From: Azospirillum brasilense
GTDB taxonomy: Bacteria; Pseudomonadota; Alphaproteobacteria; Azospirillales; Azospirillaceae
Direction of reading: 5' to 3'
Assembly: GCF_007827815.1 (NCBI RefSeq)
Contig: NZ_VITH01000008.1
Location: forward strand, 344,910-408,909
DNA: 64,000 nucleotides
The first letter of the stretch is position 1, and every line of letters starts with the position of its first letter. The notes under the pieces were generated by a model. That model made no database searches and was not told where the DNA came from. It saw nothing but the letters and a program-made list of their open reading frames with translations. The position numbers and the translations under genes were made by a program. Shown in pieces: positions 7,841 to 17,321 of the stretch.

Positions 7841-9874
7841 ATGGACACCCATGACCTGCCCCAGAAGGGCACCAAGTATCTGACCTTCGAGGGCCGCGAG
7901 GACATCGGCTCCAACCCGTCCGAAAACCCGACCATGGGCGACGTCATCAACGCGCGCCTCGGCCGCCGCGACATGATGCGCGGCATGCTGAGCGGGGCCG
8001 CGGTCAGCGCCCTGATCGGCCCGGCCGCCCTGCTCTCCCCGACCCGCGCGGCCGAGGCCGCCGTGACCGGCGCCCCGCGCCCGGCCAAGGCCAGCTTCTC
8101 CTTCCAGGAAGTGGCTCACGGCGTCGACGCCGACCATCACGTGGCATCCGGCTACAACGCCGACATCCTGATCCGCTGGGGCGACCCGGTGGTCCCCGGC
8201 GCGCCGGCCTTCGATCCGATGAACCAGTCGGCCGAGGCGCAGTCGAAGCAGTTCGGCTACAACAACGACTTCGTCGGCTACGCCCCGCTGCCGCTCGGCT
8301 CGCAGTCGCCGGACCGGGCCCTGCTCTGCGTGAACCACGAATACACCGACGAGGAGGTCATGTTCCCCGGCGTCGGCGTGGAGCAGCAGAAGGACAAGTT
8401 CGCCCGCATGACCAAGGCGCTGGTGGACATCGAGATGGCCGCCCACGGTGGCACCGTCGTCGAAATCCGCAAGGTCAAGGGCAAGTGGGTGACGGTGGCG
8501 GACTCCCGCTACAACCGCCGCATCACCGGCGAGACGCCCTGCGCCATCACCGGCCCGGCCGCCGGCCATGCCCTGATGAAGACCAGCTACGACCCGACCG
8601 GCACGAAGGTCCGCGGCATGCTGAACAACTGTTCCGGCGGCATGACGCCCTGGGGCACCTGGCTGTCGGCGGAGGAAAACTTCAACGGCTACTTCTGGGG
8701 CAAGGTCGAGGACACCAACCCGAACGCCAAGGTTCTGAAGCGCTACGGCTTCCCCGGCGAATGGTACAACTGGGGCGTCCATCACGACCGCTTCGACATC
8801 GCTAAGGAGCCAAACGAGTCCAACCGCTTCGGCTGGATCGTCGAGATCGATCCCTACGACCCGACCTCGACCCCGAAGAAGCGCACGGCGCTTGGCCGCT
8901 TCAAGCATGAGGCCTGCCAGATCGCTCTCGGCAAGGACGGCACCGTGGTCGCCTACACCGGCGACGACGAGCGCTTCGACTATGTCTACAAGTTCGTCGC
9001 GGCCAGGAAGTTCGACCCGAAGAACCGCGCCGCCAACATGGACATCCTGGAGACCGGGACGCTCTACGTGGCGAAGTTCAAGGCCGACGCCTCGGTCGAT
9101 TGGCTACCGCTGGTCCATGGCCAGGGTCCGCTGACCGCCGAGAAGGGCTTCCCCGACCAGGCCACCGTCCTGATCAACGCCCGCCTCGCCGCCGACGCGC
9201 TGGGCGCCACCAAGATGGACCGTCCGGAGGACATCGAGGTCAACGCGGTGACCGGCAAGGTCTACGTCATCCTCACCAACAACTCCCGCCGCAAGCCGGA
9301 GCAGGTGGACGCGACCAACCCGCGCGCCGAGAACAACTGGGGCCACATCGTCGAGATCCTGCCGGAAAACGGCAACCACGCCGCCACCAAGGCCGAATGG
9401 ACGATCCTGGTCCGCGGCGGCAACCCGGCGGACGAGAAGGTCGGCGCGCAGTTCCACGCCGACACCTCGGCCAACGGCTGGTTCTCCTGCCCCGACAACG
9501 CGGCGGTGGACCACCGCGGCCGCCTGTGGATCACCACCGACCAGGGCGAGAACTGGAAGAAGGCATCCGGCACCGCCGACGGCGTCTGGGCCGTGGAGAC
9601 CGACGGCGACCTGCGCGGCCTGTCCAAGATGTTCTACCGCGTGCCGGTGGGCGCGGAGATGTGCGGCCCCTGCTTCACCACCGACGACAAGACCCTGTTC
9701 GTCGCCGTGCAGCACCCGGCCACCGATGGTGTGGACCAATGGGAAGGCTTCAAGGGCAAGCTCTCCTCCTTCGAGGACCCGGCGACCCGCTGGCCCGACT
9801 TCAAGCCCAACATGCCGCCGCGCCCGTCGGTGGTCGCCATCACCAAGAAGGATGGCGGCGTAATCGGTCTCTGA
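7841..9874 (+). CDS. phoX: PhoX-family phosphatase, Tat-exported
   Basis: The 677-residue product belongs to the PhoX/DUF839 family of calcium- and iron-dependent alkaline phosphatases that release phosphate from organic esters in the periplasm. The N-terminus has the family's NPSENPTMGDVI segment. The twin-arginine signal GRRDMMRGMLSG and a hydrophobic stretch ending near PTRAAEAA follow. Family blocks downstream include NHEYTDEEVMFPG, CSGGMTPWGTWLSAEENFNGYF and FGWIVEIDPYDP. The start at 7841 keeps about 44 residues before the Tat motif, as in other PhoX proteins. A possible Pho box lies upstream and a strong terminator follows, so it looks like a single-gene phosphate-starvation unit. Confidence 0.93.
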   Translation: MDTHDLPQKGTKYLTFEGREDIGSNPSENPTMGDVINARLGRRDMMRGMLSGAAVSALIGPAALLSPTRAAEAAVTGAPRPAKASFSFQEVAHGVDADHHVASGYNADILIRWGDPVVPGAPAFDPMNQSAEAQSKQFGYNNDFVGYAPLPLGSQSPDRALLCVNHEYTDEEVMFPGVGVEQQKDKFARMTKALVDIEMAAHGGTVVEIRKVKGKWVTVADSRYNRRITGETPCAITGPAAGHALMKTSYDPTGTKVRGMLNNCSGGMTPWGTWLSAEENFNGYFWGKVEDTNPNAKVLKRYGFPGEWYNWGVHHDRFDIAKEPNESNRFGWIVEIDPYDPTSTPKKRTALGRFKHEACQIALGKDGTVVAYTGDDERFDYVYKFVAARKFDPKNRAANMDILETGTLYVAKFKADASVDWLPLVHGQGPLTAEKGFPDQATVLINARLAADALGATKMDRPEDIEVNAVTGKVYVILTNNSRRKPEQVDATNPRAENNWGHIVEILPENGNHAATKAEWTILVRGGNPADEKVGAQFHADTSANGWFSCPDNAAVDHRGRLWITTDQGENWKKASGTADGVWAVETDGDLRGLSKMFYRVPVGAEMCGPCFTTDDKTLFVAVQHPATDGVDQWEGFKGKLSSFEDPATRWPDFKPNMPPRPSVVAITKKDGGVIGL

Positions 9875-9915
9875 CCGTACGCCTGACCGTCCCATAATCC
9901 AGCGACACGCCTTGA

Positions 9916-9955
9916 AAGGGCGGCCCCCGCGTCCGGGGCCGCCCTTCTTCTTTGT
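9916..9955 (+). terminator. Terminator after phoX
   Basis: A perfect 12-bp stem (AAGGGCGGCCCC / GGGGCCGCCCTT, 9916-9927 and 9935-9946) with a seven-base loop is followed by CTTCTTTGTCT. Confidence 0.85.
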
Positions 9956-9976
9956 CTGGTGTCGGTGTCCGGCGAT

Positions 9977-9989
9977 GTAATAAGATAAC
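9977..9989 (+). promoter_or_regulatory. Zur-like operator overlapping the zur start
   Basis: GTAATAAGATAAC is an inverted repeat of the form GTWAT-N3-ATWAC, in the style of alphaproteobacterial Zur boxes. It ends three bases before the ATG at 9993. The overlapping TAAGAT at 9981-9986 could be a -10 element; transcription would then begin at or next to the ATG, giving a leaderless mRNA. No Shine-Dalgarno is visible, which agrees with that reading. Confidence 0.5.
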
Positions 9990-9992
9990 GCC

Positions 9993-10495
9993 ATGACCGC
10001 CGATCCCCACTCCACCGCCGGCCCGGCCTCCCGCCATGGGCACGACCACGCGCATTGCATCGCCGATGCGCTGACGCGCGCCGACGCCCTGTGCGCGGAG
10101 CGCGGCGCCCGGCTGACCGCGCTGCGCCGGCAGGTGCTGGAACTGGTCTGGAACAGCCACAAGCCGCGCGGCGCCTACGCCATCCTGGAAGACCTCAGCC
10201 AGCGCGAGGGCAAGGCCACCGCCCCGCTGACCGTCTACCGCGCGCTGGAGTTCCTGGTGGAGCACGGGCTGGTCCACCGCATCGAATCGCTGAACGCCTA
10301 CATCGGCTGCGCGGCGCCGGGGGCCGTCCATTCCGGGCAGTTCCTGGTGTGCGAGACCTGCGGCAACGCCGTGGAGATTGACGACCCGCGCATCCGCGCC
10401 GCCATCGGCACCATCGCCGCCGAGCATGGTTTCCAGGTCAGCCGCCCCACCGTCGAGGTGCGCGGCACATGCACCGACTGCCAGGAGAAGACCCC

Positions 10496-10499
<4 letters not shown>
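9993..10499 (+). CDS. zur: Fur-family zinc uptake regulator Zur
   Basis: The 168-residue product is a Fur-family repressor. The winged helix-turn-helix spans about residues 30-95 ([39 protein letters not shown]). The dimerisation domain has the structural-zinc cysteine pairs CETC and CTDC. An N-terminal HGHDHAHC stretch is metal-binding in appearance. The Zur assignment rather than Fur rests on ESLNAYIGC, the downstream G3E GTPase and a Zur-like operator at its own start. It overlaps the GTPase gene by four bases, so the two are translationally coupled and probably derepressed together under zinc limitation. Confidence 0.88.
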
Positions 10500-11653
<1,154 letters not shown>

Positions 11654-11660
11654 GTGGCTT

Positions 11661-11823
11661 TGCCCCCTCCCTAACCCTCCCCCTCTTCGAGGTGGAGGGG
11701 ACGGTCGTCGCTTCGCAGAAGGCACCCTCTCCCGCAAAGCTCTCGCGCAAACCAAAGGTTTGCGCTGACGCGGCAGGCGGACCTTTGGTCCGCCGAGAGC
11801 GGGGGAGGGTTAGGGTGGGGGCA
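11661..11823. repeat. Dispersed palindromic repeat with 23-bp terminal inverted repeats (copy B)
   Basis: The element is 163 bp. Its ends, 11661-11683 and 11801-11823, are inverted repeats identical at 22 of 23 positions. Inside are two perfect hairpins: a 9-bp stem with AAA loop at 11745-11765 and an 8-bp stem with TTT loop at 11776-11794. It lies between the convergent GTPase and membrane-protein genes. The termini are the same as those of the element at 50152-50254. No coding sequence is inside, so it is MITE- or REP-like. Confidence 0.85.
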
Positions 11824-11834
11824 ACCGCACTCGC

Positions 11835-13418
11835 TCACTTCACCTTGTAGAGCTGGAAGTACCGCCCCTCCTGCACCAGCGTCAGATGCTCCGGCACCGG
11901 ATTGGCGCGGCCCGGCTCGCTGAACAGCACATAGACGTAACCGAAGCGCCGGGGCCAGTCGGCCCAGTAATGGTTGTCGCGCAAGCCCGGCTGGCGCACC
12001 GCATCGGCGACGTAACCGATGCGCGGCATGTAGGTGAAATCACCATCCAGATCCGCGTAGTCCGGCTTCAGCAGCAGCACCTGCTTGCCCGGATGGGTGA
12101 AGGCGATCGGCACGAGGCTGGAGCGTTCCATCAGCGCGAGCACTGGCGCGTGGTGCAGGCCGAAGGACAGGGCGCGGTCGTCGGTGAACTGGGTGGCGCG
12201 GAAGATCGACTTGTGCAGCGTCTCGTCGGCGTAGGTGGCGAGCACCGTGCTTCCCGGCTCGATCCGCTGCAGGGACTGGCGCACCTCCTCCAGCAGCGGG
12301 TCCACCCTGGCGAGCCCCACCCCGGCGTCGGCACTGCGCAACAGCGACAGTGCAACGACCACGGAGAGGAAGGCCGCTCGCATGGCCGAGGTCGCCAGTT
12401 CCCACCGGATGAAGCCCAGCGCGACGAAGGCGATGCCGATGGGCAGGCGGCTGTCGGCGAACCAGGAGCCGAACAGGACCAGCGGCATCGCCGCGTAGAC
12501 CACCAGCCCCAGCGCGATGGTGATGGCGCCGACCGGATGGACGCGCAACGCCCCGCTCCACAGGCCCCAGGCGATCCCCAGCCCGACCGCGATGCCCGTC
12601 ACATAGCCGACCGTGTCGGCGTAGCCACCGAACAGGAAGTCGAAGCCCATCAGCTTCGCCGTGCCGACCCACAGCACCGCGTCGGCGAAGCCCGACGACG
12701 GGCTCATCAGCAGAAGCGGCGGCACGATCAGGAAGGGCAGACCGAAGGCCAGCGCGTCCGGCAGCGCCCGCCGCGGCTCACGCCAGCCGCCGCTCCGCCA
12801 CAGCCGCCAGCCCTCGAAGGACAACAGCGTCAGGCCGTAAAGCCCGAGCGCGAACAGGTGCGAGATGAACAGCAGCAGCACGATGCCGAGCGAGGCCAGC
12901 CCGCGCTGCCAGGGCGCGCGCTCCCGCATCACGATCCAGCCGGCGATTCCCCACAGCGCCAGCCCCAGCCCGAACAGGTAGTTGAACAGGCCCATGTAGG
13001 TGGACAGCGTGTAAAGGAACAGCCCGGCGGCCAGCGGCCCCAGTTCCACCCGGCCCCAGACGGCGCGGTACAGCGCAATGGAGCCGGTCACCAGCACCAG
13101 ATAGCTGGCGGTGACGAACAGCCGGCTGGCCGTGTGCACGCCGATCAGCTTCGCCAGCGGCGGCACGACGATGTCCATCACCAGATTGGGGATGATCGCC
13201 CAGCGCACCATGTAGAATTGCGCCAGCGCCGGGTCCTGGTCGAGATGGGCCAGGGCGTACATGCGAGTGACGTGGTTGACGTAGTCGCCCAGCGCCGGAA
13301 TCTCGAACATCCAGACGGGAACCGAGGCCGCCACCAGGATCAGCAGGGCGGCCGGCCAGACATACGCAGACTCGGCGCGCGACGCCGCCCGCCCGTCGAC
13401 GGTGTAATCCCTGAACAT
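11835..13418 (-). CDS. Polytopic membrane protein of unknown function, GT-C-like topology
   Basis: The product has 527 residues and about 10-12 predicted membrane segments, the first at about residues 20-40 (YVWPAALLILVAASVPVW), followed by a large soluble C-terminal domain from about residue 380. A GDYVNH motif after the first membrane helix sits where GT-C glycosyltransferases carry acidic catalytic residues; this is suggestive, not proof. The gene is eleven bases downstream of the family 2 glycosyltransferase gene, so the two are probably co-transcribed and linked to surface glycans. I do not recognise a named family. Confidence 0.82.
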   Translation of the reverse strand: MFRDYTVDGRAASRAESAYVWPAALLILVAASVPVWMFEIPALGDYVNHVTRMYALAHLDQDPALAQFYMVRWAIIPNLVMDIVVPPLAKLIGVHTASRLFVTASYLVLVTGSIALYRAVWGRVELGPLAAGLFLYTLSTYMGLFNYLFGLGLALWGIAGWIVMRERAPWQRGLASLGIVLLLFISHLFALGLYGLTLLSFEGWRLWRSGGWREPRRALPDALAFGLPFLIVPPLLLMSPSSGFADAVLWVGTAKLMGFDFLFGGYADTVGYVTGIAVGLGIAWGLWSGALRVHPVGAITIALGLVVYAAMPLVLFGSWFADSRLPIGIAFVALGFIRWELATSAMRAAFLSVVVALSLLRSADAGVGLARVDPLLEEVRQSLQRIEPGSTVLATYADETLHKSIFRATQFTDDRALSFGLHHAPVLALMERSSLVPIAFTHPGKQVLLLKPDYADLDGDFTYMPRIGYVADAVRQPGLRDNHYWADWPRRFGYVYVLFSEPGRANPVPEHLTLVQEGRYFQLYKVK

Positions 13419-13428
13419 GCGGCCCCCC

Positions 13429-14457
13429 TCAGACGCTTTTCGGGAAGGACTGGGGCGGAGCGCCAGAGGCGTCCACAGGGGCCGCGGCCGTGGGGGATGC
13501 CTGCAGGTCCTGCGGATAGCGGTTCTGGAGGCCGGCCCGGTAATGGGTCCAAAAGCCGCGCAGCCCCTTCACGTCGGCGCGCCGGTGCAGCAGGTAGTAG
13601 AGCGTGTATTTGACCATCATGCGGGCGATGGACTTGCGCTCGTAGGTGGCGTGGATGTAGCCCATGTTGCGGAAGAAATAGGGGGCGCGGTTCTCCGGCA
13701 TTTCCTCGATGGTGCCGAGAAAGCCGCCGGCCAGCGGGCGCTGAGTGCGGCGGTTGCGCGGGTGGACATGCAGGGCGCGCACCGCCGTTCCGTCGCGCAG
13801 CCCGGCCCGGCGGGCGCGCAGCGTGAATTCCCACTCGTCGCCCCAGATGAACATCTCGCGCTTGATGTTGCCGATCCGCTCGAACACGCGGCGGCGCAGC
13901 AGGGTCCCGTTGAACAGCGCGATGGTGCCGGGCACGATGCCGTCCTGCGCCGCGGCGGCGAAGGCGTCGGCCTTGGTGAAGCCCTGCATGGTGAAGGCCA
14001 GATCGCCCCGGTCCTCCGCCGCGACCACGGTCGGCCCGACGAGGTCGAGGTCGTGCCGCTCGCCCTGGCGCAGCAGCTCGGCCAGCGCGCCGGGCGCCGG
14101 GATGCCGTCGTCGTCGGTGCTCCAGATCCAGCGGGCGCCCAGTTCCAGCGCCGTGGCGAAGGCGGTGTGGTAGGCGCCGGCGGAGCCGATGTTGGCCTGC
14201 CGGACCACCAGAAGCTCCGGCATCACCGCCCTCTGTTCGGCCAGCCATTCGGCGGTGCCGTCGCTGGAGCCGTTGTCCACCACGACGATGCGGTCGGGCC
14301 GCGGCTCCTGCCCGTGGATGGCCGCCAGACAGGTCTTCAGCAGGGCCAGACGGTTGTGGGTGACCACCACCGCGACGACCGGCGTCTCCCAGGGCGTTTC
14401 CCGAGGCCGTTCCTGGGCTCCGGTGTCCAGCGTCCGGGGCGTCTGGGCTTCTGACAT
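13429..14457 (-). CDS. Family 2 glycosyltransferase, GlfT2-like
   Basis: This 342-residue GT-A glycosyltransferase has the nucleotide-binding start VVAVVVTHNRLALLKTCL, VVVDNGSSDGTAEWL, the NIGSAGAYHTAF segment, a DxD-type STDDDGIP and the acceptor-side FIWGDEWEFTLRARRAG. The combination resembles galactofuranosyltransferases of the GlfT2/rhamnosyl type; the donor sugar is not proven. The ATG at 14457 is chosen with AAGGA about ten bases upstream. The frame is open further, and alternative ATGs at 14505 and 14490 would add a low-complexity MPKAQMPEAQ stretch. It precedes the polytopic membrane protein gene by eleven bases. Confidence 0.88.
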   Translation of the reverse strand: MSEAQTPRTLDTGAQERPRETPWETPVVAVVVTHNRLALLKTCLAAIHGQEPRPDRIVVVDNGSSDGTAEWLAEQRAVMPELLVVRQANIGSAGAYHTAFATALELGARWIWSTDDDGIPAPGALAELLRQGERHDLDLVGPTVVAAEDRGDLAFTMQGFTKADAFAAAAQDGIVPGTIALFNGTLLRRRVFERIGNIKREMFIWGDEWEFTLRARRAGLRDGTAVRALHVHPRNRRTQRPLAGGFLGTIEEMPENRAPYFFRNMGYIHATYERKSIARMMVKYTLYYLLHRRADVKGLRGFWTHYRAGLQNRYPQDLQASPTAAAPVDASGAPPQSFPKSV

Positions 14458-14621
14458 GCGGTTTCCGTCCTTCGTCTGAGCTTCGGGCATTTGGGCTTTG
14501 GGCATCGGTGCCTTGGGGCATGCCTCGAAGAGGCCACCCCAAGTTTTTTGCTTTGCGAAGAGAGGGCAATGCCCCGGACGGAGAGGGGCGGCACCATTCG
14601 CATAGCCCATAAGGAGAAAAA

Positions 14622-15893
14622 TCAGCTCAGACGCATCCAGCCGGTGCCCCACAACCACAAAACGGCGAATCCCATCGACAAAAAGGTCATCGGGATGCCG
14701 CAACGGGCGTGCTCCACAAAGCCGAGCCGGACGCCGGAGGCCGCCGCCCGCTCCACCACGATGATGTTGGCGAGGCTGCCGGGGATCAGCAGGTTGCCGG
14801 CCAGTGTGGACAGGATCGCCAGCCCGTAGAGCGCCCCCTCCGGCGGCGACGGCCAAGCGGCGAGCAGCAGGATCACCGCCGGCACGTTGCCGATGCTGTT
14901 GCTGGCGGCCAGGGCGAGCGGGGTCATCACCGCCAGCCGGTCGGGCAGCCAGCCGGCGGCCTCCAGCCCCGACACGAACTCCGCCGGCAGGCCGGTCAGC
15001 TTCAGCGCGTGGTTGATGGCGAACAGGGCGGCGAAGAGGACCAGCAGATGCCAGTCCACCATGCCCAGCATGCCGCGCGAGGCCAGCCGCCGACTGATCA
15101 ACATCGCCCCGGCGACCAGCAGCACGCCGATCTCGTGGGGCAGGTCGGTGGTGAACAGGCCGAGAAGCACCAGGGTCGCCACCACCGCCTTGCCGAGCTG
15201 CGCCCGGTCGAGCGTCACCGGCTCCGCCCCGCCCTCCCCGGTCATCCGGTCATCGGGCTCGCCGAAGCGGCCCCGCCAGGCGAGCCACACCACGACATAG
15301 ACCACCACGAGGCCGACCAGCGCCGGTACCCCGCAGACCGCCAGGAAGCGCCAGAAATCCAGATGGCCCATCTGGCCGATCAGGATGTTCTGCGGGTTGC
15401 CGATCACCGTCGCCGCCGAGCCGGCGTTCGCCGCTCCGGCCAGACCGATCAGGTAGGGCCGCGGGTCCAGCCGGCGCGCCAGCAGTCCGACGCAGAGCAT
15501 CGGCGTCATGGCGAAGACCACCACGTCGTTGGCGAGGATCGCCGACAGGCCTCCGCCCACCGCCACCGTCACCGCCAGCAGCCGGGCCGGAGAACGCGCC
15601 GCCTGCGCGACCCGCAGGGCGCACCAGTCGTAGAAGCCGCTGGCCGCGTATTGGGCGGACAGCACCATCAGCCCGAACAGGATGAACAGGGTCGGGAAGT
15701 CGATGGCCTCGGTCACCTGCCCCGATTCCAGCGCCCCGATGGCGAGCAGAAGGATGGCCGCGACCAGGGCGATGCCGGTGCGGTCGATGCGCAGTCCGGG
15801 GAAGCGCCCCAGCGCCATGCCGACATAGGTGAGGACGAACAGCGCGACGACCGTCAGCGTCATGGGCGGGACGGCCAGGAAGGGAATGGGCAT
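14622..15893 (-). CDS. SLC13/ArsB-type anion permease
   Basis: The 423-residue product is an inner-membrane transporter of the ion transporter superfamily (ArsB/NhaD/CitM-like) with about ten to eleven membrane helices. The two re-entrant signature regions are ILANDVVVFAMTP with GNPQNILIGQ in the first half, and SNSIGNVPAVILL in the second, followed by NLLIPGSLANIIV. The substrate may be arsenite, sodium/proton or carboxylates; sequence alone does not decide. There is no ars regulator or other ars gene nearby. The start at 15893 (MPIPFLAV) is preferred to the upstream frame; ATG 15863 is also possible. Confidence 0.85.
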   Translation of the reverse strand: MPIPFLAVPPMTLTVVALFVLTYVGMALGRFPGLRIDRTGIALVAAILLLAIGALESGQVTEAIDFPTLFILFGLMVLSAQYAASGFYDWCALRVAQAARSPARLLAVTVAVGGGLSAILANDVVVFAMTPMLCVGLLARRLDPRPYLIGLAGAANAGSAATVIGNPQNILIGQMGHLDFWRFLAVCGVPALVGLVVVYVVVWLAWRGRFGEPDDRMTGEGGAEPVTLDRAQLGKAVVATLVLLGLFTTDLPHEIGVLLVAGAMLISRRLASRGMLGMVDWHLLVLFAALFAINHALKLTGLPAEFVSGLEAAGWLPDRLAVMTPLALAASNSIGNVPAVILLLAAWPSPPEGALYGLAILSTLAGNLLIPGSLANIIVVERAAASGVRLGFVEHARCGIPMTFLSMGFAVLWLWGTGWMRLS

Positions 15894-15973
15894 GGATGGG
15901 GGTTCGCTGCGGGGGGAGGAAGCCCCTCTATAACGGCCCGGCATAGGGTCCGGCCAGAGGCGCCAAGCCGAGG

Positions 15974-16798
15974 TCAGGCCAGCGTGACCGTCATCCCTTC
16001 CCGTGCGGCGAAGCAGTCCGGGAACACCGCCTGGGCCGCCGCCTCGATGGCGGTCATGGCGGCGTCGTCATGGTCGGGGTCGTGGTGGAACAGCACCAGC
16101 CTCTTCACGCCGGCCGCCTGGGCCAGCCGGACGCCCTCGGTCCAGGTGGAATGGCCCCAGCCGATGCGGTTCTGCCATTCTTCGTCGGTGTAGGTGCTGT
16201 CGTAGAGCACGAGGTCGGCGCCGTCGATCAGGTCCAGGATGTTGCGGTCGGGGTGGCCCGGCACATGCTCGGTGTCGGTCACATAGGCGAAGGCTTTGCC
16301 CATATGCTCGATGCGGTAGCCGGTGGCGCCGTCCGGATGGTTCAGGCGCGCCGTGCGGACCTGCACCCCCTCACCCAGCGCGAACCGGTCGCCGGCCGTG
16401 ATCTCGTCGAACACGATGTTGCTTCCCATGGTGCGCATGGGCACCGGAAACAGGGGTCGCTCCATCTGCCGGGCCATGGCCGCCTCGATGCCGGGGGTGC
16501 CGTTCAGGTGGCCGGAGACGATACGCAGGTGGAAGCCCTTGGTGTAGGCCGGGGCGAAGAAGGGAAAGCCGCAGATGTGGTCCAGATGGGTGTGGCTCAT
16601 CAGCAGGGTCGCCGTGGCGGCGCCCTCCTTCAGCAGGCGTTTTCCGAGCATGCGGATGCCGGTGCCGGCGTCGATGACGATGCGCTGGTCGCCCGCCTGG
16701 ACCTCAACGCAACTCGTGTTGCCGCCGAAGCCCATATGGGACGGCAGGGGGCAGGAAACCGTGCCCCGAACCCCCCAGAAGGTCACCGAAAAGCCCAT
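15974..16798 (-). CDS. MBL-fold metallo-hydrolase
   Basis: The 274-residue protein has a metallo-beta-lactamase fold of the phosphodiesterase/RNase Z-like class. The motif HTHLDH at about residue 66 binds the metals. LNHPDGATGYRIE, YVTDTEH and the late LFHHDPDH supply the remaining ligands. The opening SVTFWGVRGTVSCP with GGNTSCVEV is the usual N-terminus of bacterial 'MBL fold' proteins related to cyclic nucleotide phosphodiesterases. The start at 16798 has GAGG five bases upstream. The substrate is unknown. Confidence 0.88.
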   Translation of the reverse strand: MGFSVTFWGVRGTVSCPLPSHMGFGGNTSCVEVQAGDQRIVIDAGTGIRMLGKRLLKEGAATATLLMSHTHLDHICGFPFFAPAYTKGFHLRIVSGHLNGTPGIEAAMARQMERPLFPVPMRTMGSNIVFDEITAGDRFALGEGVQVRTARLNHPDGATGYRIEHMGKAFAYVTDTEHVPGHPDRNILDLIDGADLVLYDSTYTDEEWQNRIGWGHSTWTEGVRLAQAAGVKRLVLFHHDPDHDDAAMTAIEAAAQAVFPDCFAAREGMTVTLA

Positions 16799-16988
16799 AC
16801 CGACCTCAAGACGCCAATCTCCGGGCCACCGCGCCGCCCTGGAATCCACTGGGGAATCCCCTGGGGAAACCGCAGGCGGGGACCGTTAAAACGGCATTTT
16901 AGCATGGTTTTCGGTTTACGCGGTGACGACCGTCACAGCCCCGCCGGTTCCAAAGAGGGAGGCCGTCCCCTTCCGGATTGGCACGGGT

Positions 16989-17222
16989 TCAACTGGTCCA
17001 CAGGATGCTTTCGATGAAACGTTCGCAGGACCGCCGGTGGACGCAGCCGGTGCAGCCGGCATCGGTGCAGGGAAGCCCGGCCTTCAGGACGGTCAGCCCA
17101 TCCACCAGCCGATCCTTCGTGGCCTGATCGATGACGTCCGCCACACACACGTCGCGGATCGCCTCCGCCACGAGGTCGTCTTCCTGTTCCGGTACGATCA
17201 CGATCTGCCTGAGAGCCTGCAT
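16989..17222 (-). CDS. Small cysteine-containing hypothetical protein, 77 aa
   Basis: The product begins MQALRQIVIVPEQEDD and ends in a cysteine cluster with spacing CTDAGCTGCVHRRSC, which could bind a metal or an iron-sulfur cluster. The ATG at 17222 has GGAAAGG seven bases upstream; an in-frame GTG at 17255 would add eleven residues. A different frame covers the same DNA (to 17331), but only this one has an RBS and ordered composition. It lies 99 bases downstream of the truncated-type chemoreceptor gene on the same strand. The family is not recognised. Confidence 0.6.
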   Translation of the reverse strand: MQALRQIVIVPEQEDDLVAEAIRDVCVADVIDQATKDRLVDGLTVLKAGLPCTDAGCTGCVHRRSCERFIESILWTS

Positions 17223-17321
17223 GCGAAACACCTTTCCGTGGCTCAACTGCACCACGGCGGTGTTTCGCTAACATTTCAAGCGCGACCCGCAAAAGATTCG
17301 AATTGCTGCAATCCGAAACGC

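Noticed and set aside
14457..14856. 133-residue N-terminal extension of the GlfT2-like gene
   Set aside because: The extension overlaps the anion permease gene and is low complexity; the GT-A fold starts right after residue 1 of the chosen start.
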